From: Dysgonomonas sp. 25
GTDB taxonomy: Bacteria > Bacteroidota > Bacteroidia > Bacteroidales > Dysgonomonadaceae
Assembly (NCBI RefSeq): GCF_010501075.1
Contig: NZ_QVMN01000007.1
Location: 62,001-126,000 of the forward strand
Direction: 5' to 3'
DNA length: 64,000 bases
Positions 7,837 to 17,370 of the stretch are shown in pieces. The notes under the pieces were generated by a model. It was not told the DNA's origin. It saw only the letters and a list, made by a program, of their open reading frames with translations, and did no database searches. The translations under genes were made by a program, and so were the position numbers. Numbering within the stretch: the first letter of the stretch is position 1; every line of letters begins with the position of its first letter.

Positions 7837-9570
7837 CTAATCTTTATTAATTAACGAAAATAGCTCTTCGGCAGCTTCGCGCGGACCGTCTTTTGCATGT
7901 CCGTCGATGGCAAGCGATGTATGTATTTCGCCGATTTCCACGCCTGTGTTCTTCATGTCGGTGAAATATTCGCGTACCAGCTTCTCTGTCGCTCCTCTTT
8001 CCTGAACAGGCCCGAACGGATTGGCAAAATAGGATTTTACAAGTCCTTCTTCGGTCGTAGTGCCTTTAGCTTTTCTGGCTCCGGCTTCGAATATGTCTAT
8101 TGCTTTATCCAAATCGTCGTAGAAAACAATTTTCTTGTCGGCTTCGGCGTAATTGTTTGCATACAACATAATATCGACCTTGTACCCTTTGGAGATGACT
8201 TCGTATGTCGAGATAGGGATGGTAACGCGGGCGTTTATTTTGTCGGGATTGGTAAATATCCCTCTGTCCATTTGCTCGTATGCGTATGATGGGTCGAGGT
8301 CGTCGATGCGGACAAAAGCGCCGATTTCGGTACCGTACCCTTTGATGACGCCGTTCTCTTTCACGAGGTAGCCCATGTCGTCGAAGATGACGCGCATGTG
8401 GCGTATATAGTTCTCGTTGAGTGTGCGGAAGGCTTCGAGGCTTTCGGATTTACCTGCGCCGCTGTCGCCCATGATGATGATATTCGATTCATTACCGTTT
8501 CGCAGAACGATGTTGACCATAGCGCCGTGGATCGGCAGGCGTCCTTTTTCGATTTGCTTGACGTTGTGCAATGTCAGCAACATCTTTTTCATGTAGCCGA
8601 AATAGTCGATATCGTCGTTGTGGTTGGCATATCCGATGAGGATGTCGTTCTTTTTATCTTTATAGTAGAACGTCCGTTTTTCTTCGTCGCCGTCAGGATA
8701 GCCGAAAACGTATATAATATCCGGTTTTTTGCCGATATACTGGTCTTCTGTGGCAATCTCGAACAAGTTAGAAAGCCCGATACCCTGCACCATGAAATCG
8801 CGGTGGAAGTATACGAACGTCAGCATATTTCCTACCCACACAGGGAATACAAACCAGTCGTCCTCGCTCAAAACGATGTTGGCAAGCGGATTTTGTTGGT
8901 GTTCCTGAAAGATTCCGTCACGCTTGTTGCGTTTGGTGTAGGAGATAAACGGCGGTTGAATAATCACTTTGCTGATGAATGGTATGGCAGCCAGTCCTTT
9001 ATATTCGACAGGGCAATTCCAGTTTACATCGTTCAGCGTCAATCCGGCATTCGCACCTGCCATGCTCTGACGGAAAATGCGGGTAGGATGCCCGTTTACA
9101 GTGCCCTGTATACGTCTTCCCGTGGCAAGGATCAGTTCGTTGAACATCTGGTTGGCCTGAATGAAGCGGACGTTCTGTAAGCCTTCGCTTACGCGGTTGT
9201 TGCGTACGATGGCATAGCGTTCGAGGCGTTTCCAGTAAACGAAAAGCAGTTCGGTAATCTCGATGAAGAGGTCTTTGTCTTCGAAAAAGATAGAAAATTT
9301 ATTGTCGACTTCCAGTACTTCTTCGGTATTGAATACGGTCAGCAATTTAAATACTTCTATCAGCGAATTTATCAGTTCTTCTTCCGATTTGAAGTGGTTG
9401 ATATAGTAATCATATATCACAACCTCGTCCTTTTTGAGGACTTTCTTGATGAAAGACTGGATAAACCTTCTGAATCCGAAACTGTTGAGTAATTTCTGTT
9501 TTGTATCGCAATATTTCATGGAGAAGTTGATCATAACCTTTCCATGTGATAATGTAAACTCATTTAGCAT
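7837..9570 (-). CDS. PEP carboxykinase / HPr-kinase-like P-loop protein
   Basis: A 577-residue protein. Its C-terminal half contains a P-loop GDSGAGKSE at about residues 367-375, followed by VIFDDMGYL, the arrangement of the PEPCK/HPr kinase nucleotide-binding fold; relatives are often labelled phosphoenolpyruvate carboxykinase. The N-terminal half (residues 1-340) is unlike the classical ATP-PEPCK N-lobe: it opens with a helical region and contains GRRIQGTVNGHPTR and PFISYTKRNKR. I cannot see the canonical PEPCK oxaloacetate-binding Arg context with confidence, so the enzymatic reaction is open: PEPCK, a protein kinase, or another phosphotransferase. Alternative starts are Met 13 and Met 18. 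Monocistronic, with a TATCTTTG element about 60 bases upstream. Confidence 0.75.
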   Translation of the reverse strand: MLNEFTLSHGKVMINFSMKYCDTKQKLLNSFGFRRFIQSFIKKVLKKDEVVIYDYYINHFKSEEELINSLIEVFKLLTVFNTEEVLEVDNKFSIFFEDKDLFIEITELLFVYWKRLERYAIVRNNRVSEGLQNVRFIQANQMFNELILATGRRIQGTVNGHPTRIFRQSMAGANAGLTLNDVNWNCPVEYKGLAAIPFISKVIIQPPFISYTKRNKRDGIFQEHQQNPLANIVLSEDDWFVFPVWVGNMLTFVYFHRDFMVQGIGLSNLFEIATEDQYIGKKPDIIYVFGYPDGDEEKRTFYYKDKKNDILIGYANHNDDIDYFGYMKKMLLTLHNVKQIEKGRLPIHGAMVNIVLRNGNESNIIIMGDSGAGKSESLEAFRTLNENYIRHMRVIFDDMGYLVKENGVIKGYGTEIGAFVRIDDLDPSYAYEQMDRGIFTNPDKINARVTIPISTYEVISKGYKVDIMLYANNYAEADKKIVFYDDLDKAIDIFEAGARKAKGTTTEEGLVKSYFANPFGPVQERGATEKLVREYFTDMKNTGVEIGEIHTSLAIDGHAKDGPREAAEELFSLINKD

Positions 9571-9630
9571 AATGCAATATATATTTTTGTTTTAATTGTT
9601 ATTGGCTGTTTTTATATGGACAAAACTTGA

Positions 9631-9638
9631 CAAAGATA
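9631..9638 (-). promoter_or_regulatory. -7 element for the PEPCK-like gene
   Basis: TATCTTTG on the minus strand, 60 bases upstream of the 9570 start. No convincing -33 element. Confidence 0.55.
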
Positions 9639-9775
9639 GCAAAAAATACGAAAAATATGCTGCTTAATACTCCTATTCTTTTGTTATTGATATTTAACAA
9701 AACAACAATTGCCCGTCCATTGTTTTATACAAATAGAATAGAAAACCCCTAAAAAGAAAAAGGAGTAGCAGTGTT

Positions 9776-10489
9776 ATGAAAACAGATTTATACCGCGCCT
9801 CAACCAGAGGACATTTCGACCATGGCTGGTTAGATACTTATCACACATTTAGTTTTGCGAATTATTATAATCCCGATAGAATCCATTTTGGCGCTTTGCG
9901 CGTAATCAACGACGACGTTGTAGCGGGAGGAGAGGGCTTTGGTACGCATCCTCACGACAATATGGAGATTGTTTCGATTCCGCTTTATGGCGAATTGGAA
10001 CACGAAGATAGTATGGGACATACCGAGGTTATCCATCCGGGCGAAGTGCAGGTGATGAGTGCCGGAAGCGGAATAACTCACAGCGAATACAATTCGAGTA
10101 AGGACAAGCCTCTCAACTTTTTTCAGATATGGGTTTTCCCAAAAATACAGAACGTGAAACCCCGTTACGATCAGCGTTCGTTTGATTTTGACGATAAAGG
10201 GCGATTTATACAGATTGTGTCGCCCAACAGGGAAGATGATAATCTTTGGGTATATCAGGATGTATGGTTCAGTATCGCGACATTGGATAAAGATACCGAA
10301 TTGGAATATCAGATAAAGAAAAAAGGCAATGGCGTTTTTGCGATGGTTATCGAAGGCGATTTTATTGTGGCAGGGACGGAGTTGCATCGCAGAGATGGCT
10401 TGGGAATATCAGAAACGGAAACGGTAAAGGTAAGGGCGGCATCAGACAATGCCCGTATTTTACTGATTGATGTTCCTATGAAGATTTGA
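9776..10489 (+). CDS. Pirin family protein (bicupin)
   Basis: A 237-residue two-cupin protein. The first cupin shows the pirin signature: [18 protein letters not shown] followed by EHEDSMGH and the [10 protein letters not shown] box; the His and Glu residues there are the metal ligands. The second cupin ([13 protein letters not shown]) lacks metal ligands, as is usual. Pirin relatives include quercetin dioxygenases and redox-sensing proteins, so the activity cannot be fixed from sequence. It begins with an AGGAG ribosome-binding site 9-13 bases before the ATG, uncommon in this window, and is followed after 23 bases by the aldolase gene, suggesting cotranscription. Confidence 0.93.
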   Translation: MKTDLYRASTRGHFDHGWLDTYHTFSFANYYNPDRIHFGALRVINDDVVAGGEGFGTHPHDNMEIVSIPLYGELEHEDSMGHTEVIHPGEVQVMSAGSGITHSEYNSSKDKPLNFFQIWVFPKIQNVKPRYDQRSFDFDDKGRFIQIVSPNREDDNLWVYQDVWFSIATLDKDTELEYQIKKKGNGVFAMVIEGDFIVAGTELHRRDGLGISETETVKVRAASDNARILLIDVPMKI

Positions 10490-10512
10490 TAATTATATAT
10501 AAAGATACTATT

Positions 10513-11568
10513 ATGAATAAGAAGATTACATCCCTCTTAGGGGATAAGAGCGATTACTTGCTCGGACATACATGTAAGACGATTGATAAGTCGCTGATTC
10601 ATACAGCCAGCGACGATGTTATTGATAAATTGTGGGTAGATACCGACCGTAACCTGCCTACATTGAACAACTTGCAACGCTTATTCGGTCACGGGCGTCT
10701 GGCAAATACCGGATATTTGTCCATCTTGCCCGTCGATCAGGATATAGAACATACTGCGGGAGCTTCTTTCGCTCCCAACCCGATATATTTCGATTCGGAG
10801 AATATTCTGAAATTGGCTGTCGAAGGCGGATGTAGTGCTGTGGCTTCTACATTTGGCGTCTTGGGTTCGGTAGCGCGTAAGTATGCGCACAAAATCCCGT
10901 TCGTGGTGAAAATTAATCACAATGAGCTGTTGACCTATCCCAACTCTTACGAACAGATTATGTTCGGAACGATCAAGGAAGCTTGGAATATGGGCGCAGC
11001 AGCTGTGGGTGCGACTATTTACTTTGGTTCGCCCGATGCCCGCCGCGAGATTGTGGAAATAGCCAAAGCGTTTGAATATGCGCACGAATTGGGTATGGCT
11101 ACTATTTTGTGGTGTTATCTCCGCAACAGTGATTTCAAAAAAGACGGCGTAGACTATCACGAAGCGGCCGACCTCACCGGGCAGGCAAACCATATAGGAG
11201 TGACGATAAAAGCCGACATCGTGAAACAGAAACTTCCGACTAACAATGGCGGTTTCACCGCTATCAACTTCGGAAAGAGCGATCCGCGTATGTATGACAA
11301 GTTGAGTTCCGATCACCCTATCGACCTTTGCCGCTATCAGGTGGCTAACGGTTACATGGGGCGCGTGGGGCTTATCAATTCGGGAGGCGAGTCGCACGGA
11401 GCGTCCGACCTTGCCGATGCTGTCTACACAGCTGTGGTGAACAAACGCGCCGGAGGTATCGGGCTGATTTGCGGGCGTAAAGCCTTCCAGCGTCCGATGA
11501 AAGAGGGGGTAGAGCTTATCAATACCATACAGGATGTGTATCTGGATAAAGATATTACTTTAGCGTAA
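10513..11568 (+). CDS. fbaB: Class I fructose-bisphosphate aldolase (FbaB/DhnA type)
   Basis: A 351-residue DeoC/FbaB-family aldolase that cleaves fructose 1,6-bisphosphate into glyceraldehyde-3-phosphate and dihydroxyacetone phosphate through a Schiff base. It resembles E. coli FbaB along its whole length: [52 protein letters not shown], and ADIVKQK, whose Lys forms the Schiff base. The upstream in-frame Met at 10486 overlaps the pirin stop; the ATG at 10513 gives the family-typical N-terminus [17 protein letters not shown]. Probably transcribed with pirin; ends in a strong terminator. Confidence 0.95.
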   Translation: MNKKITSLLGDKSDYLLGHTCKTIDKSLIHTASDDVIDKLWVDTDRNLPTLNNLQRLFGHGRLANTGYLSILPVDQDIEHTAGASFAPNPIYFDSENILKLAVEGGCSAVASTFGVLGSVARKYAHKIPFVVKINHNELLTYPNSYEQIMFGTIKEAWNMGAAAVGATIYFGSPDARREIVEIAKAFEYAHELGMATILWCYLRNSDFKKDGVDYHEAADLTGQANHIGVTIKADIVKQKLPTNNGGFTAINFGKSDPRMYDKLSSDHPIDLCRYQVANGYMGRVGLINSGGESHGASDLADAVYTAVVNKRAGGIGLICGRKAFQRPMKEGVELINTIQDVYLDKDITLA

Positions 11569-11591
11569 ATAGTGATTGTTATATGAAACGG

Positions 11592-11627
11592 GGAAGGCAA
11601 CTCTTAGCAGGGTTGTCTTTCTTTTTT
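11592..11627 (+). terminator. Intrinsic terminator after fbaB
   Basis: Twelve-pair stem including G-T pairs (11592-11603 with 11610-11621), loop of six bases, then T6. Confidence 0.88.
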
Positions 11628-11674
11628 ATATATTTACGCATATTTTGCGAGCAAAAGCTTCATAAACAGAAAAC

Positions 11675-12736
11675 ATGAATAGACGGAACTTTTTAAATGC
11701 CGGAATCGGTTTGTCATTACTTTCGCTGATTCCCAGACGGTTGATTGCAGATAATATATCCTATAATCCTTTGCCCGAAACGGTCAAGCCTCTCAGATTG
11801 AAACAGGGCGACAAGGTGGGGCTGGTGGCTCCGGCATGGTTGATAACCGAAAAGGAGTTGCAAGCGTCTGTCGAACGGGTGAAACAGCTTGGTTTAGAGC
11901 CCGTTTATCCCAGCAATATACTCGATAAGCATGGCTATTTCAGTGGTACGGACAAGCAGCGTGCCGATAGATTCAATGATATGGTGAAGAATCCGGATAT
12001 AAAAGGGATTATATTCACCAACGGCGGCTATGGCTGTGCCAGAATCCTCGATTTCATAGACTATGATTTGTTCAAAAAGAATCCGAAAGTAATTATCGGC
12101 TTCAGCGATAGCACAGCGCTCCTCAATGCCGTGCATCAAAAGACAGGAGTCGTAACTTTTCACGGGCCTGTTGCGCAAACCATCCATCGCGAATACAATA
12201 AGATGCAATTCAGGAATATCGTGATGAACCCGAGTGCAAAATACCTGATAGAGAGTTCCGGGAGCGATCTGGCGAAATCCGCTCAGGATAAAGTGCTGGA
12301 ACGGTATACGATAACTTCCGGCAGGGTGCAGGGCGAATTGGTTGGCGGCAACCTTACTTTGATTTGTTCTCTGATGGGAACGCCTTATCAGATAGATATG
12401 AAAGGTAAAATCGTTATGATAGAAGAAATCGATGAAGAGCCTTATCGTATCGACAGAATGCTTACGCAGTTGATTGCTTCGGGCGAATTAGCCAAAGCCT
12501 CGGGTATTGCTTTCGGTGTTTGCCGGAAATGTGATAAATCCGATAAAACGGTTGCTCCCAATTCGTTTACGTTGAGGCAGGTAATAGAGGATAGAATCAA
12601 GCCGCTGGATATTCCGTCGGTATATGGATTATCTTTCGGGCACAATCAGTGCAATTTTACCTTTCCCATAGGACTGAAAGCCCAATTGGATACGGATAAG
12701 ATGACTGTTGAATTGATGGAGAGGGCAGTTTTGTAG
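11675..12736 (+). CDS. LD-carboxypeptidase, peptidase family S66, with Tat-like signal
   Basis: A 353-residue muramoyl-tetrapeptide carboxypeptidase-type protein that would remove the terminal D-Ala from peptidoglycan tetrapeptides. The S66 motifs are present: TNGGYGCARILD, the nucleophile context GFSDSTALLNA with FHGPV after it, GELVGGNLTL, the Glu region EEIDEEPYRIDRML and the His in SFGHNQCNF. The N-terminus MNRRNFLNAGIGLSLLSL is a twin-arginine style signal (RRNFL then a hydrophobic run), implying export in a folded state, unlike the cytoplasmic E. coli LdcA. It converges with the nitroreductase gene, five bases away. Confidence 0.9.
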   Translation: MNRRNFLNAGIGLSLLSLIPRRLIADNISYNPLPETVKPLRLKQGDKVGLVAPAWLITEKELQASVERVKQLGLEPVYPSNILDKHGYFSGTDKQRADRFNDMVKNPDIKGIIFTNGGYGCARILDFIDYDLFKKNPKVIIGFSDSTALLNAVHQKTGVVTFHGPVAQTIHREYNKMQFRNIVMNPSAKYLIESSGSDLAKSAQDKVLERYTITSGRVQGELVGGNLTLICSLMGTPYQIDMKGKIVMIEEIDEEPYRIDRMLTQLIASGELAKASGIAFGVCRKCDKSDKTVAPNSFTLRQVIEDRIKPLDIPSVYGLSFGHNQCNFTFPIGLKAQLDTDKMTVELMERAVL

Positions 12737-12741
12737 CAGCC

Positions 12742-13281
12742 TTAGTCGCGATAAGTATATTTGCCAATATGTACTTTCTCCCATTGTAGTTTTTCTTCGT
12801 CAAAAGGAGAACGTTCCTGTGCTTTATGTCCGATAGCGATGACGGATAATACCTGCAATTGCAATGGTATGTCAAACAATTCTCTGACGTAATCTTCCGA
12901 CGATGTGTCGTCAGCCGTGAACCGTTCGCGTATCTGTATCCAGCAGCTACCCAAGCCCAGATCTTCGGCTTCGAGCTGGATCAATATCGAAGCGATAGAG
13001 GCATCTTCAATCCACACATCACTGGCCAACGGATCGGCCAGTACGATGATTGCTAACGAGCAGCCCTCTATCGGCTTGCTTCCTGCGGGTTTGCATTGCG
13101 ACAGCTTTTGCAGCTGTTCTTTATCTTCGATAACGACAAATTGCCAAGGAGTTTTGCTCTTCGACGATGGCGACTTCAAAGCGGCTTTCAATATAGCTTC
13201 TACCTGTTCGGGGTTTAGTTTTTCTTCCGTAAACTTCCGCGTACTGCGGCGCTTGGTTATTAATTCCTGAAAGCTGTTCAT
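12742..13281 (-). CDS. Nitroreductase family protein (FMN-dependent)
   Basis: A 179-residue flavoprotein of the nitroreductase superfamily. The N-terminal FMN phosphate-binding motif RRSTRKF is followed by KSPSSKSKTPWQFVVI and the mid-domain GLGSCWIQIRER. The length fits a compact single-domain member acting as an NAD(P)H-dependent reductase; the physiological substrate is unknown. Its start codon overlaps the stop of the upstream sugar transferase by one base (TAATG), so the two are cotranscribed, though no functional link is evident. Confidence 0.92.
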   Translation of the reverse strand: MNSFQELITKRRSTRKFTEEKLNPEQVEAILKAALKSPSSKSKTPWQFVVIEDKEQLQKLSQCKPAGSKPIEGCSLAIIVLADPLASDVWIEDASIASILIQLEAEDLGLGSCWIQIRERFTADDTSSEDYVRELFDIPLQLQVLSVIAIGHKAQERSPFDEEKLQWEKVHIGKYTYRD

Positions 13282-14657
13282 TACTTGTAATCCTCCCTGA
13301 ATAATTTGTCTATCTCGTCATTGATTTGTTTCGCTTCTTTCACTCCTTCGGTGCTGCTCTTGCGTAGCAGGATGTTCAGCGTCTGCATAATGAGCTTCAT
13401 ATCCAACGCCAACGAATAGCCGTTGATGTAGAGCAGGTCGTATTTCAGTTTGTCGCGTGCAGTGGTATTGTATTTCCCCTGAATCTGTGCTAATCCGGTT
13501 AATCCGGCTTTGACACGGTGACGCAGGTCATATTCGGGTATTTCTTTCTTGAATTGCTCAACGAAGTAAGGACGCTCCGGGCGAGGGCCTACAATACTCA
13601 TATCCCCTTTGAGAATGTTGAATATCTGTGGTATTTCGTCTAAGCGGGTTGCCCGCATGAAGTGTCCGAATCGTGTTATCCGTTTGTCATTTTGTGTAGC
13701 CAGCATCGGTCCCGATTTTGCTTCGGCATTCTCTATCATGGTACGGAACTTATAAATCTTGAAGATTTTTCCGTCGCGCGTTACCCGTTCCTGTACGAAG
13801 AAGGCTGTTCCGCCGCCGATTTTCAGGAATATGTAGAGGATAATAGCCGGTATGATGAAGACAATAGCACCAATGAAAGCAATGAATACATCCATCATCC
13901 GTTTGACGGATTCGTTGCCCGGTTGTATGCCCAGATGCCTCACATTGAGTAGCGGAGCATCGTCTACCTGCAATATGTTGGCGTTGAATAGCAAAATCTC
14001 CTTATTGCGAGGCTCGTAGATGGTCATCTTGTTCTTTTCGACACAGTATTTGATAATCTGTTGTTTGCGTTCCTCGTTGATGTCTTCCGTAAGAAAGATA
14101 ACTTCGCATTCGTCGATATATTTGTTCAGCTTTATATTGGTCGGGCGGCAGATATATTTGATAGCCGACCACATGCTGTCGCCTTCTATCAGTTTGTAGG
14201 CCAACGCCCGTCCCCTGTCGTCGCCGATGATTAGTACCGATTTCTTGGCATTGGCACGGCGATACATCTTATTGGTGAAGTAGTGCCAAATGGAGACAAG
14301 TAATAACTGAATGAACGAACTGAGGATGAGTACGCTTCGTGGATAAGCAAATTCGCGGGCAAGGAAGCTTAACGCCATTGTTACGCAGAACAACCCGAAA
14401 ATGGTAAGTGCCGTAGAATAGGCTATGCCAAAGTAGGTGAAGTCTTTAGCCCTGTCTAATTCGAATATATGCGCCAGAACGAGGTATGCCAGCCCGATGT
14501 AGGGAGAAATGGATATAAAAGCATAGTAGTTATCGGTGAACGCATCTAATGACTGTCTTAGCAAGAGATAAGACAATATGATAGAAGCGTAAATCAGGAT
14601 AAGGTCCACAATGGGTACTATTAACCTCAATATTCTGGTATTAAATAACTTATCCAT
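13281..14657 (-). CDS. Polyprenyl-phosphate sugar-1-phosphate transferase (exopolysaccharide initiation)
   Basis: A 458-residue WcaJ/CpsE-type initiating phosphotransferase. Four hydrophobic helices fill residues 8-135, followed by a Rossmann-like region (SVLIIGDDRGRALAY) and a fifth membrane segment (VFIAFIGAIVFIIPAIILYI). The catalytic C-terminal domain has KIYKFRTMIENAE, TRLDEIPQIFNIL, and GDMSIVGPRPERPYFVEQF with the conserved Asp-Glu pair. It moves a hexose-1-phosphate (often glucose or galactose) onto undecaprenyl phosphate to start capsule or surface glycan synthesis. No other glycan genes are adjacent, so it is an orphan initiator here. Confidence 0.93.
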   Translation of the reverse strand: MDKLFNTRILRLIVPIVDLILIYASIILSYLLLRQSLDAFTDNYYAFISISPYIGLAYLVLAHIFELDRAKDFTYFGIAYSTALTIFGLFCVTMALSFLAREFAYPRSVLILSSFIQLLLVSIWHYFTNKMYRRANAKKSVLIIGDDRGRALAYKLIEGDSMWSAIKYICRPTNIKLNKYIDECEVIFLTEDINEERKQQIIKYCVEKNKMTIYEPRNKEILLFNANILQVDDAPLLNVRHLGIQPGNESVKRMMDVFIAFIGAIVFIIPAIILYIFLKIGGGTAFFVQERVTRDGKIFKIYKFRTMIENAEAKSGPMLATQNDKRITRFGHFMRATRLDEIPQIFNILKGDMSIVGPRPERPYFVEQFKKEIPEYDLRHRVKAGLTGLAQIQGKYNTTARDKLKYDLLYINGYSLALDMKLIMQTLNILLRKSSTEGVKEAKQINDEIDKLFREDYK

Positions 14658-14709
14658 ACATTTATTGTTTTATGTTAAAAAAAAATACTTGTGCGAGAAT
14701 TGCTTATTT

Positions 14710-17157
14710 CTATTTCTCGTTTGCTTTTTTCTTCGTAGCAGTCGATTTTTTAGTCGACTTGGTAGCAGTGCTCTTTTTAGTTGTCGATTTAGTCTTGGCA
14801 GCCGTTTTCTTCTTCGTAGTAGTAGATTTGGCTTTTGTCGTAGACTTTGTCTTCTTCTTTTCTTCCGGACCTATGATCTTCATACAATCATCATACGAAA
14901 GTGTCAACGGATCGGCATCTTTCGGCAGGCGATACGATTTTTTGTTATAAGCGATATAAGGTCCCCAGCGTCCTTTCAGGATTTTTACTCCCTCGTTCTC
15001 GTCGAAAGTTTTGATAAGCTTTTCCGCTTCTTTCTTCTTCTTATCTTCGATAATCGGGATTGCTTCTTCCAACGTGATGGCATAAGGATCGATTTCTTTC
15101 GGCAAAGAAGCAAACAGGTTATTATGTTTGGCATAAGGGCCGAAACGTCCGATACCTATCGTCACTTCTTTTCCTTCGTATTCGCCTAATTTGCGCGGCA
15201 TGTCGAATAACTTCAACGCCTCGTCCAAAGAGATGGTTGTGATAGATTGGTTCTTCCCTAACGAAGCGAATTTTGGCTTTTCCTCATCTTCGCTGGTCCC
15301 TATCTGCACCATTGGCCCGAAGCGTCCGATGCGTACCGATACCTGGCGTCCTGTTTCGGGATCTGTACCTAAAACGCGTTCGCCGACTTTATGTTCGGTT
15401 TGTATATTGTTGGTGGCTTCTACAACCGGGTGGAACTTTTTATAGAAATCCCCGATTGTTTTTGTCCAATCCTCTTTTCCTTCGGCAATCTGGTCAAACT
15501 CCTGTTCGACGTTGGCCGTGAAGTTATAGTCCAATATATTGGGAAAGAACTCTTGCAGGAAGTCGTTTACTACGAATCCTATATCAGTCGGAATCAGCTT
15601 GTTTTTGTCAGCTCCTGTTATTTCGGTTTTTACCTTTTCCGACACCTTGCCTTTCGATAAGGTCAGGACATCGTATTGGCGTTCCGTTCCGTCCAGTTGC
15701 GATTTCTCGACATATTCGCGGTTGAGGATAGTCGATATAGTAGGTGCATAAGTCGACGGACGACCGATGCCTAATTCTTCCATTTTACGCACGAGTGCAG
15801 CTTCGCTATATCGTGGAGGCTTCTGGGTGAAACGCTCGGTAGCAGTCGTTTCTTTCATATCCAACAGCTCCGCCTTTTTCATCGGTGGCAGCATATTGGC
15901 TGCAGCTTCTTCGTCCACGGTTTCGTCCTCGTCGGAACTTTCCATATAAAGGCGAAGGAAACCATCGAATTTAAGCACTTCTCCGCTTACGCTGAAATAC
16001 ATATCGTTGGTAGAAATGCCAATGGTAACCGTTGTGCGGTCGAGCTCGGCATCCGCCATTTGCGAGGCAGCTGTACGCTTCCAGATGAGTTCGTATAATT
16101 TCTTTTCCTGCGCCGTACCGGTTACTGTCTGCTGCTCCATATAAGTCGGGCGGATAGCCTCGTGCGCTTCCTGCGCCCCTTTTGCCTTGGTCGTGAATTT
16201 GCGGGGTTTAGAATATTCTTTCCCGTAAAGCGACTCGATAGCATTCCGCGAGGTATTGATAGCCAATGCCGAAAGGTTTACGGAGTCGGTACGCATATAG
16301 GTGATTTTTCCCGATTCGTATAGCTTTTGTGCTATCATCATTGTCAATGATACGGGAAAACTCAATTTGCGCGAAGCTTCCTGTTGCAGGGTAGACGTAG
16401 TGAACGGGGGAGCCGGTGATTTTTTTACAGGCTTGGTTTCTACCTTTTCTACGGTGAAAGTTGCTTCTTTCAGTTTTTCGAGGAAAGCCAGTGCTTCTTC
16501 TTTCGTTTTGAGGCGTTTATTCAGCTCTGCTTTTATTTCGTATTTCGTTCCGTTTTCTTCCTTCGTGAAGATGGCTACTACCCGGTACGAAGCTTCGGCT
16601 GTGAAAGCCATTATTTCTTTTTCGCGCTCTACTATCAATCGTACGGCAACAGATTGTACGCGTCCGGCTGATAATGACGGTTTTATCTTTTTCCATAGGA
16701 TAGGGGAGAGTTCGAACCCTACGATGCGGTCTAATACACGGCGTGCTTGCTGTGCATCTACGAGATTGTTATCGATTTGACGCGGATTTTCGATTGCATG
16801 CAGAATGGCGTCTTTCGTAATCTCGTGGAAAGCAATACGTTTGGTGTCTTTTTTGTCTAATCCTAATGCCTGATACAAGTGCCACGAAATAGCTTCTCCT
16901 TCGCGGTCTTCATCGGAAGCGAGCCATACGGTTTCGGCATTTTTAGCGGCTTTTTTCAGTTCGTCGACAACCTTTTTTTTGTCGGCCGGTACTTCGTATA
17001 CAGGGGTGAAGTTATGATTGATATCTATTCCTAAGTCTTTCTTTTTCAGGTCGCGGATATGGCCGTAACTGGACATGACCTTGAAATCTTTTCCAAGAAA
17101 TTTTTCTATTGTTTTGGCTTTCGCCGGTGATTCGACTATCACTAAGTTTTTCTGCAT
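14710..17157 (-). CDS. topA: DNA topoisomerase I
   Basis: An 815-residue type IA topoisomerase that relaxes negative supercoils. The Toprim domain (VIVESPAKAKTIEKFLG at the start, WLASDEDREGEAISWHL around residue 80) is followed by SAGRVQSVAVRLIVERE and the catalytic Tyr in TYMRTDS near residue 288. Instead of zinc-finger cysteines, the C-terminal part has repeated modules each carrying GRFGP or GRWGP (GRFGPMVQIG, GRFGPYAKHN, GRWGPYIAYN), a common Bacteroidota arrangement. The last 60 residues are almost only Lys, Thr, Ser and Ala, a basic tail probably contacting DNA. A TACTTTTG element is 74 bases upstream. Confidence 0.97.
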   Translation of the reverse strand: MQKNLVIVESPAKAKTIEKFLGKDFKVMSSYGHIRDLKKKDLGIDINHNFTPVYEVPADKKKVVDELKKAAKNAETVWLASDEDREGEAISWHLYQALGLDKKDTKRIAFHEITKDAILHAIENPRQIDNNLVDAQQARRVLDRIVGFELSPILWKKIKPSLSAGRVQSVAVRLIVEREKEIMAFTAEASYRVVAIFTKEENGTKYEIKAELNKRLKTKEEALAFLEKLKEATFTVEKVETKPVKKSPAPPFTTSTLQQEASRKLSFPVSLTMMIAQKLYESGKITYMRTDSVNLSALAINTSRNAIESLYGKEYSKPRKFTTKAKGAQEAHEAIRPTYMEQQTVTGTAQEKKLYELIWKRTAASQMADAELDRTTVTIGISTNDMYFSVSGEVLKFDGFLRLYMESSDEDETVDEEAAANMLPPMKKAELLDMKETTATERFTQKPPRYSEAALVRKMEELGIGRPSTYAPTISTILNREYVEKSQLDGTERQYDVLTLSKGKVSEKVKTEITGADKNKLIPTDIGFVVNDFLQEFFPNILDYNFTANVEQEFDQIAEGKEDWTKTIGDFYKKFHPVVEATNNIQTEHKVGERVLGTDPETGRQVSVRIGRFGPMVQIGTSEDEEKPKFASLGKNQSITTISLDEALKLFDMPRKLGEYEGKEVTIGIGRFGPYAKHNNLFASLPKEIDPYAITLEEAIPIIEDKKKKEAEKLIKTFDENEGVKILKGRWGPYIAYNKKSYRLPKDADPLTLSYDDCMKIIGPEEKKKTKSTTKAKSTTTKKKTAAKTKSTTKKSTATKSTKKSTATKKKANEK

Positions 17158-17230
17158 GCTTATATTGTATAATCTTAAGATTCTGCTTTATAGAGAATAT
17201 CCCTCTTCTCTTGTTATTATTTTTCGAGGG

Positions 17231-17238
17231 CAAAAGTA
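17231..17238 (-). promoter_or_regulatory. -7 element for topA
   Basis: TACTTTTG on the minus strand fits TAnnTTTG, 74 bases upstream of topA. Confidence 0.5.
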
Positions 17239-17312
17239 ATGAAATTGTTTTAATGTTCTTTAATAAAAGCCTTCAAATATTCCATTCTCTTTATTTATAG
17301 GTATTTACAATC

Positions 17313-17348
17313 AGAGGGATATTAATTCGTCTCAATATCCCTCTTTTT
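17313..17348. terminator. Hairpin between the coiled-coil protein gene and topA
   Basis: Perfect 11-base-pair stem (17313-17323 with 17334-17344), 10-base loop. It lies 26 bases after the minus-strand stop at 17371, so it should end that transcript, but the T run is on the plus-strand side, so its strength on the minus strand is uncertain. Confidence 0.6.
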
Positions 17349-17370
17349 GTTGTCTCATATAACGTTATTT

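Noticed and set aside
8398-9180. Plus-strand open frame opposite the PEPCK-like gene
   Set aside because: It has no start context or promoter and its composition (many Phe/Val) reflects the antisense of the real gene. Similar antisense frames at 9830-10387 and 10681-11397 were rejected for the same reason.
17193-17344. Repeat of AATATCCCTCTT upstream of topA pairing with the hairpin at 17313
   Set aside because: A 12-base similarity between two nearby AT-rich stretches could allow an alternative hairpin, but there is no clear regulatory logic and chance cannot be excluded.
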